64,000 nucleotides of DNA from Caldalkalibacillus mannanilyticus JCM 10596 (GCF_000615945.1 NZ_BAMO01000009.1:1-64000); one strand, 5' to 3'. Positions 45,132 through 55,606 are shown, counted from the stretch's first letter. The notes: generated by a model not told the origin, from the letters alone. Numbers and translations are program-made.

Positions 45132-46436
45132 TTGAAATATCAAGCGAGACGTTTAGCCCTGGAAGCCTTACTTAAGATTGATCAAGGAGGGGCTTACAGT
45201 CATTTATTATTAAATCAAATTCTCAATCAGCATCAAAATCTTGACCCAAGAGATCGTCATTTGATCACAGAGATTGTCTATGGAACTATTCAGCATCAGA
45301 GATGGATTGATTTTCAATTAGAGCCCTTTTTGAAACAGAAGATCGATAAGCTGGAGCCGTGGGTGAAGCAGTTGCTCAGACTTAGTGTTTATCAGTTTCT
45401 TTTTCTCGATCGTGTTCCAGATCGTGCCATTGTTCATGAGGCTGTAGAAATCTCTAAGCAATTGGGACACAAGGGAATAACAGGTATGGTGAATGGTGTT
45501 CTGCGGAACTTTCTTCGCACACCTAGACGTGAAATCTCTGAAATTCAAAACCCTATGGATCAAATCGCGATCGAAACCTCACATCCAACTTGGATGGTGA
45601 AAAGGTGGGCAGCTCAATACGGAGAAGAAAAAGCGCGGTGGATCTGTCGTGAGAATAATGTTCCACCACAGGTCAGCATACGAGTGAATAGTTTAAAAAT
45701 AACCAGAGAAGAGCTAAAAGAACGTTTTCTAGCAGAAGGATATGTCGTAGAAGAGAGTCAGGTTTCTCCCTTGGGATTACTGATTATTTCAGGTGGTAAT
45801 GTATCACAAACGGCTCTATATCGAGAGGGTTACTTTACCATTCAAGATGAAAGCTCCATGCTGATTACCCCGTTGCTTGATCCTCAGCCTGGAATGAGGG
45901 TATTAGATGTTTGTGCAGCACCGGGCGGAAAAACAACCCATATCGCGGAGTATATGCAGGATCAAGGAGAAGTAGTGGCGAATGATCTTCATCCGCATAA
46001 GGAACAGCTTATAAAGGAGCAGAGCAAACGTCTAGGTGTCCATAGTATTCATACCAAGGTATGTGATGCACGAAAGCTGAGAGAACAGATGAATGATGAA
46101 TTTGATCGGATTCTCCTAGATGCTCCTTGTTCAGGGTTCGGGGTCATAAGAAGAAAGCCAGATATCAAATGGAAAAAGAAAAAAGAGGACGTAACCGCTA
46201 TTGCTCAAGTTCAATATGAACTGCTCAAAGAAGTTGCTCCTTTGCTTAAAAAAGGTGGAAGCTTGGTCTATAGTACCTGTACAATCGACCAAGAAGAGAA
46301 TGAACAATTGGTTCGACGCTTTATTGAGGATTTTCCTGAATTCACATTAGTGGAAGAAGACATGCGTCAGATATTACCGATTGATTTTGGTTCAGATGGT
46401 TTTTTTATGGCCAAAATAATAAGAAGTGAGAAATGA
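45132..46436 (+). CDS. rsmB: 16S rRNA m5C967 methyltransferase RsmB
   Basis: A 434-residue enzyme, methylating 16S rRNA C967. An N-terminal NusB-like domain (ARRLALEALLKIDQGGAYSH; DRAIVHEAVEISKQLGHKG) precedes the SAM domain with MRVLDVCAAPGGKTTHIAEY, RILLDAPCSGFGVIRRKPD (catalytic PCSG Cys) and SLVYSTCTIDQEENEQLV (second Cys). The start is TTG 45132, two bases after fmt. rlmN follows in the same direction. Confidence 0.95.
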   Translation: MKYQARRLALEALLKIDQGGAYSHLLLNQILNQHQNLDPRDRHLITEIVYGTIQHQRWIDFQLEPFLKQKIDKLEPWVKQLLRLSVYQFLFLDRVPDRAIVHEAVEISKQLGHKGITGMVNGVLRNFLRTPRREISEIQNPMDQIAIETSHPTWMVKRWAAQYGEEKARWICRENNVPPQVSIRVNSLKITREELKERFLAEGYVVEESQVSPLGLLIISGGNVSQTALYREGYFTIQDESSMLITPLLDPQPGMRVLDVCAAPGGKTTHIAEYMQDQGEVVANDLHPHKEQLIKEQSKRLGVHSIHTKVCDARKLREQMNDEFDRILLDAPCSGFGVIRRKPDIKWKKKKEDVTAIAQVQYELLKEVAPLLKKGGSLVYSTCTIDQEENEQLVRRFIEDFPEFTLVEEDMRQILPIDFGSDGFFMAKIIRSEK

Positions 46437-46470
46437 AGATTTTTTAAAAATAAAGAGTGGTGAACCTTAA

Positions 46471-47559
46471 ATGAAAACAATGGAAGAAGTCACAAAAGGA
46501 ACGGAAGTTCAATTAAAGCCTTTGATTTACGATCTAACCTATCAAGGACTAGAAGATTGGGCGCTGGCTAATGGAGAAACGAAATTTAGGGCAAGTCAAA
46601 TTTTTGATTGGCTTTATGTGAAGAGAGTGTCCAGTTTTGAAGAAATGACAAACTTATCGAAGGCGCTGCGTGAAAAGCTTGAACAAAACTTCCGTATCCA
46701 TGCAATGAAGGAAGCGATGAAGCAAGTCTCCTCCGATGGGACGATTAAATTTCTTTTTGAACTGGCTGATGGCTATTCGATCGAAACGGTTATCATGCGT
46801 CACAACTATGGAAATAGCGTCTGTGTTACGACTCAGGTTGGTTGCCGTATTGGCTGTACATTCTGTGCTTCAACCTTAGGTGGATTAAAACGAAATTTAA
46901 CTTCAGGAGAAATTGTGGCACAGGTCCTTCAAGCACAGAAAACCCTAGATGATTCAGAAGAAAGAGCTTCGCATGTTGTCGTAATGGGAATAGGTGAACC
47001 CTTCGAAAATTTCTCGAATCTGCTTTCCTTCTTGAAGGTGATTAATCATCAAAAAGGGTTAAGCATTGGAGCCAGACATATTACAGTATCCACAAGTGGA
47101 ATCGTACCCAAAATTTATGAGTATGCAGATGAACAGCTTCAAGTAAATTTAGCCATTTCTCTGCACGCCCCAAATACAGAAATAAGATCGAAGCTAATGC
47201 CAATTAATAGAGCTTTTCCTTTGGATAAGCTGATGGAAGCTGTACGGTATTATATCAATAAAACAGGTCGTAGAATTACTTTCGAGTATGGCTTATTTGG
47301 CGGGGTTAATGATCAAGTGGAGCATGCGCAGGAGCTTGCTAATTTAATCAAAGGAATCAATGCCTATGTCAATCTCATTCCTGTGAACTATGTACCAGAG
47401 AGGGACTATGTTCGTACATCAAAAACTGATATTTTTGCTTTCAAGAAGGTACTTGAGGAGAACGGAGTAGTATGTACGATTAGACGTGAGCATGGGAGTG
47501 ATATCGCTGCCGCTTGCGGACAATTACGAGCTCAAGAACGTAAAGAGGAGACGAGGTGA
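46471..47559 (+). CDS. rlmN: 23S rRNA/tRNA m2A methyltransferase RlmN
   Basis: A 362-residue radical SAM methyltransferase acting on A2503 of 23S rRNA and tRNA A37. The radical-SAM motif is [20 protein letters not shown] (CX3CX2C), with [16 protein letters not shown] and [20 protein letters not shown]. The conserved Cys near the C-terminus is in [20 protein letters not shown]. It follows rsmB by 34 bases and precedes the prpC gene by a few bases. Confidence 0.95.
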   Translation: MKTMEEVTKGTEVQLKPLIYDLTYQGLEDWALANGETKFRASQIFDWLYVKRVSSFEEMTNLSKALREKLEQNFRIHAMKEAMKQVSSDGTIKFLFELADGYSIETVIMRHNYGNSVCVTTQVGCRIGCTFCASTLGGLKRNLTSGEIVAQVLQAQKTLDDSEERASHVVVMGIGEPFENFSNLLSFLKVINHQKGLSIGARHITVSTSGIVPKIYEYADEQLQVNLAISLHAPNTEIRSKLMPINRAFPLDKLMEAVRYYINKTGRRITFEYGLFGGVNDQVEHAQELANLIKGINAYVNLIPVNYVPERDYVRTSKTDIFAFKKVLEENGVVCTIRREHGSDIAAACGQLRAQERKEETR

Positions 47560-47565
47560 TCCTTG

Positions 47566-48318
47566 GTGGAAGCTGTGGTAAAAACACATATTGGACATGT
47601 GCGTCAAGTAAATGAAGATAGCGCTGAAATCATGAATAGAGATGATCAGGTTGTTCTAGCTGTTGTGGCAGATGGAATGGGAGGGCATCAGGCGGGGGAT
47701 GTGGCTAGTCAGATGACATTACAGAAGCTGCGTGAATCCTTTCAGATAGCAGACTTAGAAAAAAACATCAACGAATGGCAAGATTGGCTCCTGAATTCAA
47801 TTCAGGAGACCAATCATTATATTTATAACTATGCGAAACAGAAGGATATTTTACATGGAATGGGAACCACCATTGTAGCTACTCTTTTATTACATAATGG
47901 ATATATTGTAGCTCATGTAGGAGATAGTAGAATTTATCGTTTTGCAGAGGGCAACCTTGATTCTATTACAAGTGATCACTCCCTAGTAAATGAGCTGCTA
48001 AAATCAGGTCAAATTACGAAGGAAGAAGCAGAATATCATCCTCAAAGAAACGTGATTACCAGAGCCATAGGAACAGATGATTCAGTAGAAATTGATATCA
48101 AAACCTTATCTTATTTAGGAGGAGAGCAATTATTACTCTGCTCTGATGGATTAAGTAATATGGTAACGGAAAATCAATTGATTGGCGTACTGGAGAGAGA
48201 ACTACCTATCGAAGAGAAGGCAGATCAATTAATCACCTTAGCTTTAGATGCAGGTGGGGATGATAATATCAGTTTAGTACTCTTGCAGACAGACCATGAT
48301 GAAGTGGATGGAAAGTGA
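47566..48318 (+). CDS. prpC: PP2C-type Ser/Thr protein phosphatase
   Basis: A 250-residue Mn-dependent phosphatase that reverses PrkC phosphorylation. KTHIGHVRQVNEDSAEIM and VVADGMGGHQAGDVASQM hold the metal Asp and Gly, and later HVGDSRIYRFAEGN, ITRAIGTDDS and GGDDNISLVLLQ. GTG 47566 is used because AGGTG lies seven bases away; TTG 47563 is also possible. The next gene, prkC, starts 12 bases after its stop, the usual pair. Confidence 0.93.
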   Translation: MEAVVKTHIGHVRQVNEDSAEIMNRDDQVVLAVVADGMGGHQAGDVASQMTLQKLRESFQIADLEKNINEWQDWLLNSIQETNHYIYNYAKQKDILHGMGTTIVATLLLHNGYIVAHVGDSRIYRFAEGNLDSITSDHSLVNELLKSGQITKEEAEYHPQRNVITRAIGTDDSVEIDIKTLSYLGGEQLLLCSDGLSNMVTENQLIGVLERELPIEEKADQLITLALDAGGDDNISLVLLQTDHDEVDGK

Positions 48319-48329
48319 GGTGAGCGCTT

Positions 48330-50263
48330 GTGATAGGAAAAAAGCTTGGTGGTAGATACGAGATTTTAGACCGAGTAGGCGGCGGTGGAATGGCCGTTGT
48401 GTACAAGGCAAAAGATAACTTGTTGGATCGTATTATTGCCGTAAAAATATTACGGCCACAGTATGCCATAGACGATGATTTTGTGCATCGTTTTAGAAGA
48501 GAAGCTCAAGCAGCCGCAAGCTTGTCTCACCCGAATATTGTTAGTATCTATGATGTTGGTGTAGAAGAAGATACTCATTATATCATTATGGAATATGTGG
48601 AAGGAAATACGCTGAAAGAATATATTAATGAGAATGCTCCTCTGGCAACAGATGAAGCAATCAAGATTGCAAAACAAATTGCAGAAGCGTTGGAGCATGC
48701 CCATTTCAATCAAATTATTCATAGAGATATCAAACCTCATAATATACTAGTGGGGCAAAATAAAAGAGTCAAAGTGACTGATTTTGGAATTGCACGTGCT
48801 GTAACTTCAGCTACGATTACTCATACAGGATCTGTTATAGGATCGGTTCATTATTTTTCCCCTGAGCAAGCAAGAGGAGGAATGACCGGTGAAAAGTCAG
48901 ATATCTACTCCCTTGGAATTGTACTGTATGAAATGCTGACAGGGGAACTTCCTTTCTCTGGAGAATCTCCGATTAGTGTTGCACTCAAGCATTTGCAAGA
49001 ATCTTATACAGAACCAAGAGCACTTAATCCTAGAATTCCTCAAAGTGTGGAAAATATTATCTTACGTTGCTTAGCGAAAGACCCTACTCAGCGTTATCCA
49101 AGTGCTAAAGTACTTATCCGAGATCTAGATACATGCTTACATACGGATCGTTTAACAGAAGATAAGTATACAGTGGATCAGGGAGATGATGAAGAAGCAA
49201 CCAAGGTGGTTCCTGTTGTTCGAGAGGATATGTATGAAACGAAAGTTCATCGCAACCAAAAGGATGAAGAAGAGGAAGATGAGGAGGAATGGGAAGAGAA
49301 GCGTAAGAAAAAGCCATTCTGGGTGAAATTTCTTATCTTTTTAGCGGTTTTCGTGATTGTCGTATTTGGTCTATATCAAGTGGCTGCTAAGCTCTTATAT
49401 GTTCCGGATGTTGTCGTGGAGAATGTGACAAACAAGCCATTGGAGGAAGCGATAGCGATCTTAGAAGCACAGGGCTTGCGAGTGGACTATTCACGAGAGC
49501 TTCCGAGCGACGAAGTAGAGGAAGGATATATTATTAGTCAGGTTCCTGTTCCCGATGCAACTGTCAAAAAAGAAACATTCGTTCGTTTGACTGTGAGTAC
49601 AGGAAAGGATAAAGAAAAGATGCCTCCAGTCGAAGCGATGGCGGAGGAAACCGCCCTAAGAATCCTTACTAGAGCTGGTTTTAGTACGGAAAATATACAG
49701 ATTGAACGAGAATCTCATCCTTCTGTTCAAAAAGGATTTGTCATCAAACAAGAGCCAGCGGCTGATGAATTTGTGATTATTGATGACACGAAGGTGGTTC
49801 TGATTATTAGCGAAGGAAAACCAACCTTTGGTATGCCAAGATTGATTGGAAAGTCGAGGGATGAGGCTGAATCCTTATTACAGAGCAATAATCTAGTGCT
49901 AGAAAAAGTAGAAGAGGATTTCTCTGATGCACCAATAGGCACCGTCTACCGCCAGCATCCCGTTGAACCTCATGAGCAGGTTGCTGAAGGAACACCAATA
50001 CGGATTTGGGTGAGTAAGGTCCTAAGGAAACCTTCCGTGAAAAGCAGGAGGACTTTATTATCTTTCTGAGGGAGGAAGAACAAGCCTCCATAACGATTTT
50101 TGTCACAGATGTAGATGGAACCGATCGTCAGGTGGTTCAAGAAACTCTTGATGAAACTAAGAGCTATCAGATCAAAGTCAAGGTGAGCAGAGAGCAAGCA
50201 GGGGTTATTAAGATCTTTAAAAATGGTGAATTATATGAACGAAAAGAAGTGAAGTTTGACTAA
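48330..50263 (+). CDS. prkC: PASTA-domain Ser/Thr kinase PrkC (one-base frameshift)
   Basis: The membrane-bound kinase that senses muropeptides and promotes spore germination. Residues 1-270 are the kinase: GGGGMAVVYKAKDNLLDRII, then HRDIKPHNILVGQNKRVKV, DFGIARAV and YFSPEQARG. An acidic linker and a transmembrane helix (FLIFLAVFVIVVFGLYQVA) follow, then PASTA repeats from about residue 360. The frame breaks near 50013: IRIWVSK continues as GPKETFREKQEDFIIFLREE after adding one G, and ends at TAA 50263. Repaired length about 644, close to B. subtilis PrkC (648). The last 70 residues form the outside Ig-like domain. Confidence 0.95.
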
Positions 50264-50283
50264 TAGGCAGTGGAGGTACATGT

Positions 50284-51174
50284 ATGCCCGAAGGACAAAT
50301 TATTAAGGCGTTAAGTGGATATTATTATGTACACGAGGAAGGTTCGAATCAGATATGGCAGTGCCGGGCTAGAGGCGTTTTCAAGAAAAGAGGAATTTCT
50401 CCTCTGGTTGGAGATTATGTTTCCTTTGAACCTTCTTCCAATGGAGAAGGGACCGTAACAGAGATTGCTAAGAGAAGGAACGAATTGATTCGTCCTCCGA
50501 TTGCCAACGTGGATCAGGCACTGCTTGTATTTTCTATTGAAGAACCAGAATTTAATCAAATACTATTAGACAAATTTATCGTTCATATTGAAAAGGCCGA
50601 TATCACCCCGATTATCTGTCTGACAAAGCTTGATTTAGCTGCAACTTTAGATGGCATACCAGAGGAAATGGAGATCTATCAGAAGATTGGTTATGAGGTT
50701 TTTATCACTAGTAGCAAGACGAAAATCGGATTATCTGATGTTGAAGAGTATTTAAAAGGAAAAACGACGGTATTTGCAGGCCAATCTGGAGTGGGAAAGT
50801 CAACTCTGTTAAATGAGCTGGATCCTAGTCTGCAAATCGAAACAGGTGAAATTTCCTTGAAGCTAGGGCGAGGTAGGCATACCACTCGTCATGTTGAACT
50901 CATCAGGCTGCCATCGGGTGGGATGGTAGCCGATACACCTGGATTTAGTCAATTGGACTTTTCTTCCATTGAGGCAGAGGAGCTTTCCGGGCTCTTTCTT
51001 GAGTTTAGGGACTATTCCGAGCAGTGTAAATTTCGCGGGTGTCTGCATCAGAATGAACCATCCTGTGCAGTAAAAAGTGCGGTAGAAAAGGAAGAAATTT
51101 CGTCGCAGCGTTATCAAAATTATTTGCAATTTCTAGTAGATATTCAATCAGAAAAACAAAAGAGGAGGTATTAA
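50284..51174 (+). CDS. rsgA: Ribosome small-subunit GTPase RsgA
   Basis: A circularly permuted GTPase, 296 residues, that tests 30S maturation. The OB-domain start is followed by G4 [10 protein letters not shown]1 [20 protein letters not shown] and G3 [13 protein letters not shown], in that permuted order. The zinc set is [20 protein letters not shown] plus [13 protein letters not shown] (C-x4-C-x-H-x6-C pattern). It follows prkC by 20 bases and precedes rpe by 2 bases, as in B. subtilis (cpgA). Confidence 0.95.
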   Translation: MPEGQIIKALSGYYYVHEEGSNQIWQCRARGVFKKRGISPLVGDYVSFEPSSNGEGTVTEIAKRRNELIRPPIANVDQALLVFSIEEPEFNQILLDKFIVHIEKADITPIICLTKLDLAATLDGIPEEMEIYQKIGYEVFITSSKTKIGLSDVEEYLKGKTTVFAGQSGVGKSTLLNELDPSLQIETGEISLKLGRGRHTTRHVELIRLPSGGMVADTPGFSQLDFSSIEAEELSGLFLEFRDYSEQCKFRGCLHQNEPSCAVKSAVEKEEISSQRYQNYLQFLVDIQSEKQKRRY

Positions 51175-51176
51175 AG

Positions 51177-51839
51177 ATGGCGTTAGATTCTTCAGCAGTG
51201 AAAATAGCTCCGTCCATTCTTTCTGCCGATTTTTCCAAATTAGGTGAGGAAATTAAGGATGTAGAAGAAAAAGGAGCCGATTGGATTCATGTGGACGTCA
51301 TGGACGGTCATTTTGTTCCTAATATAACCATAGGTCCCTTAATTGTTGAATCAATTAGACCCGTTACCCAGCTTCCGTTGGATGTCCATCTTATGATTGA
51401 GAATCCAGAGCGTTATATTGAAGCATTCACCAAAGCAGGTGCTGATCTTATATCTGTTCATCAAGAGGCATGTGTACACTTGCATCGAACCATTTATCAG
51501 ATTAAGGAAAGTGGAGCAAAAGCAGGAGTCGTCTTAAATCCTGCAACTCCAGTAGAGCATATCTATCCTATTTTAGAAGACCTAGATCTTATTTTATTTA
51601 TGACAGTAAATCCAGGATTTGGGGGGCAAGCCTTTATCCCTTCTGTTGTCCAAAAAATAAAAAAGTGTTATGAAAAAGTAGCCGAGCTTAATTTGGCGAT
51701 TGATATTGAAGTGGATGGTGGAGTTAATCCCGAAACAGCAAAGCTTTGTAGAGAAGCTGGAGCTAATGTGTTGGTTGCGGGTTCAGCTATATTTAATCAA
51801 GCAGATCGCAGGTCAGCCATTTCACAAATTAGAGGATAA
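51177..51839 (+). CDS. rpe: Ribulose-phosphate 3-epimerase
   Basis: A 220-residue TIM-barrel epimerase of the pentose phosphate pathway. It has [38 protein letters not shown] (metal His and Asp), [20 protein letters not shown] and [20 protein letters not shown], with the second catalytic Asp in [28 protein letters not shown] precedes ATG 51177. In B. subtilis thiN follows; here a terminator and spoVM follow directly. Confidence 0.95.
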   Translation: MALDSSAVKIAPSILSADFSKLGEEIKDVEEKGADWIHVDVMDGHFVPNITIGPLIVESIRPVTQLPLDVHLMIENPERYIEAFTKAGADLISVHQEACVHLHRTIYQIKESGAKAGVVLNPATPVEHIYPILEDLDLILFMTVNPGFGGQAFIPSVVQKIKKCYEKVAELNLAIDIEVDGGVNPETAKLCREAGANVLVAGSAIFNQADRRSAISQIRG

Positions 51840-51890
51840 GTAGTTCTAACTTTTCACCCCCGACATAATAATAGAGATAAGGATATCATT

Positions 51891-51916
51891 GCAACCGATA
51901 TACGGTTGCTTTTTAT
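51891..51916 (+). terminator. Rho-independent terminator after rpe
   Basis: GCAACCG (51891-51897), loop ATATA, CGGTTGC (51903-51909) and a T-run. Confidence 0.85.
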
Positions 51917-51945
51917 TAGGAGTAGGAAAATATCCACACAATAGT

Positions 51946-51974
51946 GAACAATGGGTGTTCTGCCGGAATATACT
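51946..51974 (+). promoter_or_regulatory. Putative sigma-E promoter of spoVM
   Basis: GAACAAT (51946-51952), a 14-base spacer and AATATACT (51967-51974) partly match the sigma-E elements (KMATATT, CATACANT). spoVM belongs to the sigma-E regulon in B. subtilis. The match is imperfect. Confidence 0.35.
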
Positions 51975-52002
51975 ATGGTGATCTTTATAAGGAGGGGGAT
52001 TT

Positions 52003-52086
52003 ATGAAGTTCTACACCATCAAATTACCTAAATTTTTGGGTGGTATTGTCAAGGCGATTATGGGTGCTTTCAAAAGGGACAAATAA
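52003..52086 (+). CDS. spoVM: Stage V sporulation protein SpoVM
   Basis: A 27-residue amphipathic peptide, MKFYTIKLPKFLGGIVKAIM followed by GAFKRDK. It is nearly identical to B. subtilis SpoVM (26 residues) and has the Pro-9 kink and basic tail. SpoVM binds the convex outer forespore membrane and anchors SpoIVA to start the coat. AAGGAGGGGGATTT precedes ATG 52003. It lies between rpe and rpmB in the usual order, with a terminator behind. Confidence 0.95.
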   Translation: MKFYTIKLPKFLGGIVKAIMGAFKRDK

Positions 52087-52097
52087 TGGGCTGAAAG

Positions 52098-52136
52098 AAC
52101 TGTTAGGGGACAAATTTTCTCTTAACAGTTTTTTTG
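52098..52136 (+). terminator. Terminator after spoVM
   Basis: AACTGTTA (52098-52105) pairs with TAACAGTT (52123-52130), followed by T's to 52135. Confidence 0.75.
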
Positions 52137-52155
52137 CTAGAAGCTACAATAAAGG

Positions 52156-52196
52156 AAAGAGGCTTACCCTATTTAATGATAGGATAAGCCTCTTTG
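52156..52196 (-). terminator. Terminator of rpmB
   Basis: AAAGAGGCTTA (52156-52166) pairs with TAAGCCTCTTT (52185-52195), with an inner CCTAT/ATAGG stem. On the minus strand a T-rich stretch (CCTTTATTG) follows; it lies just after the rpmB stop. Confidence 0.7.
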
Positions 52197-52224
52197 AATG
52201 ACCTATTTTAAGAGAGGAGTCGAA

Positions 52225-52413
52225 TTAAACTCTCTCAATTTTACCAGACTTTAATGCTCTTGCGCTTACGTAAACGCGCTTAGGCTTTCCGTCCACTAAG
52301 ATACGAACCTTTTGGACGTTAACTCCCCATTTACGTTTTGTTTTATTTAAAGCATGGCTTCTTTTATTTCCAGATACAGCTTTTTTACCAGTAATATAAC
52401 ATACGCGTGCCAT
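52225..52413 (-). CDS. rpmB: 50S ribosomal protein L28
   Basis: A 62-residue L28. [20 protein letters not shown], then [20 protein letters not shown] and [17 protein letters not shown] are conserved. This is the zinc-free, single-Cys form. A GAGGAGGTG ribosome binding site precedes ATG 52413 on the minus strand. It is divergent from asp23, as in other Bacillales. Confidence 0.95.
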   Translation of the reverse strand: MARVCYITGKKAVSGNKRSHALNKTKRKWGVNVQKVRILVDGKPKRVYVSARALKSGKIERV

Positions 52414-52471
52414 TGTAACACCTCCTCTTACACTTACAATCACAAAAACAAACAGTACAAATACCTTGATA

Positions 52472-52500
52472 ATAGTAGCATATCTATTGCCATAATGCAA
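52472..52500 (-). promoter_or_regulatory. Sigma-A promoter of rpmB
   Basis: On the minus strand TTGCAT (52500-52495), 17 bases and TACTAT (52477-52472), about 60 bases upstream of the rpmB start. Confidence 0.55.
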
Positions 52501-52610
52501 CAACTTAAGAAGAAGGTTCATAATAAAGAAGTGGACCCAAGTTATTTGACTGCCTGTTCAGGAATTTTAGAAGGGGAATAAGGATAAACTTTAAATAATT
52601 GTTCTAAATA

Positions 52611-52619
52611 TGGTATATT
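52611..52619 (+). promoter_or_regulatory. Possible extended -10 promoter of asp23
   Basis: TGGTATATT (52611-52619) is an extended -10 (TGN-TATATT), 47 bases before the asp23 start. The -35 is weak. Confidence 0.4.
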
Positions 52620-52665
52620 AGAATTGTATTTCGAACATCTAACAAGCTCGTGAGGGGGAATACCT

Positions 52666-53028
52666 ATGTCAGTTGAAATATCATCCCAATTAGGACAAAT
52701 TGATGTGGCAGTAGAAGTAATAGAAACATTAGCAGGTGGTGCTGCCATAGATTGCTATGGTTTAGTCGGCATGGCATCAAGAAAGCAACTAAAAGATGGA
52801 ATTACAGAGCTTCTTGGACGAGATAACTTCAGTAAAGGTGTCGTAGTACGTGAAGACGAAGAAGGTGTACATATTGATATGTATATTATCGTTAGTTACG
52901 GTACAAAGATTTCAGAAGTAGCCAATAATGTCCAGTCTAAGGTGAAGTATACATTGGATCAGACATTAGGTCTTGATGTTACATCCGTTAATATTTTTGT
53001 ACAGGGAGTAAGGGTGACGAACCCTTAG
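52666..53028 (+). CDS. Asp23/Gls24 family envelope stress protein (YloU-like)
   Basis: A 120-residue Asp23-family protein. ISSQLGQIDVAVEVIETLAG, GVVVREDEEGVHIDMYIIV and TVNIFVQGV-like TSVNIFVQGVRVTN are typical. Members sit at the cytoplasmic side of the membrane and are linked to envelope stress. GAGGGGGAAT precedes ATG 52666. It lies just upstream of the DAK-domain kinase gene, the standard pair yloU-yloV. Confidence 0.92.
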   Translation: MSVEISSQLGQIDVAVEVIETLAGGAAIDCYGLVGMASRKQLKDGITELLGRDNFSKGVVVREDEEGVHIDMYIIVSYGTKISEVANNVQSKVKYTLDQTLGLDVTSVNIFVQGVRVTNP

Positions 53029-53044
53029 AGTTAGGAGGATCATT

Positions 53045-54724
53045 GTGAAGCACCTAAAGATTAATGGTATCATGTTTGCGCAAATGATAAGAGAAGGAGC
53101 GCAAAATCTCACACGTAATGTTAAGCAAGTTGATGCGCTTAATGTGTTTCCGGTACCAGATGGGGATACTGGGACCAATATGAATCTTTCATTTACATCA
53201 GGCGTAAATGAAATGAATAAATACGAATCAACTGATATTACTGAAGTAACCAAAGCCCTTTCCAAGGGGTTGCTCATGGGCGCGCGTGGAAATTCTGGTG
53301 TAATCCTCTCTCAATTGTTTAGAGGATTTTCTAAGTCTATTGAAGGGACAAAAGAAATTGACGCTAAGCAATTTGCGAATGCGCTTCAACAGGGAGTAGA
53401 TACTGCCTACAAGGCGGTTATGAAACCAGTTGAAGGAACCATTTTAACTGTTTCAAAAGATGCAGCTAAAATGGCTCAAAAAATGTCGCAAAAGGTGGAT
53501 GACATTACATACCTTATGCAAGAAGTATTAACGGAGGCCAAGGCTTCTTTAAAAAGAACGCCTGATTTGCTACCCATCCTAAAGCAAGTAGGAGTGGTAG
53601 ACTCTGGAGGCCAAGGTCTTGTCTATGTCTATGAAGGGATGCTAAGAGCCTTAAAAGGCGAAACATTTATCGAAAATACCGTTCATGAAGAAGTATATGA
53701 ATTGAAAGAAAATAAGGAAGAGCATGTACGTGACGAAGTTTCTTCTATGATGGCATCAGGGGTTCTTTCAGTTGAAGATATCGAGTACGGATATTGTACT
53801 GAATTTATGATTCGCTTGGATAAGCAGAAAGCGCCGCAATTTAATGAGTTTCAATTTAGAGAAAGAATAAACCGCTATGGAGATTCGTTACTAGTCATCT
53901 CTGATGATGAACTTGTGAAGGTACATATTCATGCAGAAGATCTAAGCAAGGTGATGGAACTTGCTCAGTATTTCGGCGGATTGACAAATATTAAGATTGA
54001 AAATATGCGTGAGCAGTTTTTGGCTATCAAAGAAGGACAAGTTGTTTCTGAACAGGATCAGCCAATGAAGGATTTTGGGATTATCACTGTTTCTATGGGT
54101 GATGGGATCGCTGAGATCTTTAAGAGCTTAGGAGCAGATGTCGTCATTGCTGGCGGTCAAACCATGAATCCGAGTACAGAAGACTTTGTTAAAGCAATTA
54201 AGCAGGTTCAAGCAGAAAAGATCATTATTCTGCCTAATAACAGCAATATTATTTTGGCTGCTGAACAATCAGCAGAATTGGTGGATCAAGAAGTAGCTGT
54301 CGTTCCAACCAAAAATGTTCCGCAAGGGATGTCGGCATTATTAAGCTACAACCCAGCGGCTTCGCTAGAGGAAAATAAAGATTCTATGACAAGAGCTAAG
54401 GATCAGGTGAAGTCAGGGCAGGTTACTTTTGCAGTAAGAGATACTCAAATTGATGAAGTATCCATTAACAAAGGGGATTTTATGGGAATCTTCGATGGGA
54501 AAATTGTCTATGCCTCGAACGAAATAAAAGCGACGACCACTTCTCTGTTAGATAAGATGATTGATGAAGATAGTGAGATCATAACACTGATTTATGGGGA
54601 AGATGTTAAGGAGGAGCAGGCAAAAGAAATTGAAGACTACATCACTGCTCAGTATCCTGATGTTGATGTGGAAGTACATAATGGTCAACAACCATTATAT
54701 TCCTATCTTATTGCCGTAGAGTAA
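53045..54724 (+). CDS. fakA: DAK-domain fatty acid kinase FakA-like
   Basis: A 559-residue protein (YloV). The N-terminal DAK/DhaL domain has VDALNVFPVPDGDTGTNMNL with the metal Asp residues, then LSKGLLMGARGNSGVILSQL. The C-terminal domain (FGIITVSMGDGIAEIFKSLG; SYNPAASLEENKDSMTRA) is as in FakA. FakA phosphorylates fatty acids presented by a FakB/DegV protein. A DegV gene follows 24 bases later. The start is GTG 53045 with a TTAGGAGGATC ribosome binding site. Confidence 0.92.
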   Translation: MKHLKINGIMFAQMIREGAQNLTRNVKQVDALNVFPVPDGDTGTNMNLSFTSGVNEMNKYESTDITEVTKALSKGLLMGARGNSGVILSQLFRGFSKSIEGTKEIDAKQFANALQQGVDTAYKAVMKPVEGTILTVSKDAAKMAQKMSQKVDDITYLMQEVLTEAKASLKRTPDLLPILKQVGVVDSGGQGLVYVYEGMLRALKGETFIENTVHEEVYELKENKEEHVRDEVSSMMASGVLSVEDIEYGYCTEFMIRLDKQKAPQFNEFQFRERINRYGDSLLVISDDELVKVHIHAEDLSKVMELAQYFGGLTNIKIENMREQFLAIKEGQVVSEQDQPMKDFGIITVSMGDGIAEIFKSLGADVVIAGGQTMNPSTEDFVKAIKQVQAEKIIILPNNSNIILAAEQSAELVDQEVAVVPTKNVPQGMSALLSYNPAASLEENKDSMTRAKDQVKSGQVTFAVRDTQIDEVSINKGDFMGIFDGKIVYASNEIKATTTSLLDKMIDEDSEIITLIYGEDVKEEQAKEIEDYITAQYPDVDVEVHNGQQPLYSYLIAVE

Positions 54725-54748
54725 GGGAAGATTGAAAGGAGTAAGAGA

Positions 54749-55606
54749 ATGGCTCTGGTTAAAATTGTTACGGATAGTACTGCCGATATTCCAACGGATT
54801 TGGTTCGTGAACTAGATATTGAGGTTGTCCCTCTAAAGGTGCATTTTGGTAACGAAACTTACGCTGATGGGGTCGATATTGGTTCCGCCACCTTTTATCA
54901 AATGCTTGGTCAGGCAGGAGAGCTACCTACTACATCTCAACCTTCTCCAGTTGATTTTGTAGAAACCTACAAAAAAATAAAAGCAAATAGTAAGGAGCCT
55001 GTTCATATTATCTCTCTGCATATCTCCTCCGCCTTGAGTGGAACCGTTCAATCGGCGCTTTTAGCTCAAAGTATGCTTGAAGAGCAGATTGATATTACTG
55101 TGATTGATTCAAAAAAAGCCTCCTATGCGATCGGTGTGATCGTTGTCGAGCTAGCAAAAGCAATCAAGCAAGGGAAAACAAAAGAAGAGTGTGTCCAATT
55201 AGCCAATTACTTAATTAAAAACACTAAAATTTATTTCCTTGTTGATACCCTTTTATATCTTCAAAAAGGAGGACGTATCGGCAAAGCCTCTGCTTTATTT
55301 GGATCGTTGCTAAATATCAAACCCATTCTATCGTTAGATGATCATGGAGAAGTGTATGCGGTAGATAAGGTGCGTGGAAATAAAAAAGCACTTGTTCGTA
55401 TTATAGATTTACTAAAAGAATTTTCAGGAGGTTCTCCTGTTCATCTTGGAATAAGTCATGCAGTGGACAGTGAAGGGGCGAATGAGGCGCTACAGCAGCT
55501 TCATCAACATTTTACTATCTCATCAGAGGTATTGACCGAAATAGGTCCAGTCATTGGAGCACATGTGGGCCCTAAGGCGATGGCATTCATTATGATTAAA
55601 GCATAA
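54749..55606 (+). CDS. DegV family protein (FakB-like fatty-acid carrier)
   Basis: A 285-residue DegV/FakB protein. VKIVTDSTADIPTDLVRELD is the family start; PTTSQPSPVDFVETYKKI and SALSGTVQSALLAQSMLEEQ surround the fatty-acid head group, and LLYLQKGGRIGKASALFGSL follows. FakB proteins bind a fatty acid and hand it to FakA for phosphorylation. Being next to fakA, it is likely its partner. In B. subtilis this position between yloV and sdaAB lacks degV. Confidence 0.92.
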   Translation: MALVKIVTDSTADIPTDLVRELDIEVVPLKVHFGNETYADGVDIGSATFYQMLGQAGELPTTSQPSPVDFVETYKKIKANSKEPVHIISLHISSALSGTVQSALLAQSMLEEQIDITVIDSKKASYAIGVIVVELAKAIKQGKTKEECVQLANYLIKNTKIYFLVDTLLYLQKGGRIGKASALFGSLLNIKPILSLDDHGEVYAVDKVRGNKKALVRIIDLLKEFSGGSPVHLGISHAVDSEGANEALQQLHQHFTISSEVLTEIGPVIGAHVGPKAMAFIMIKA

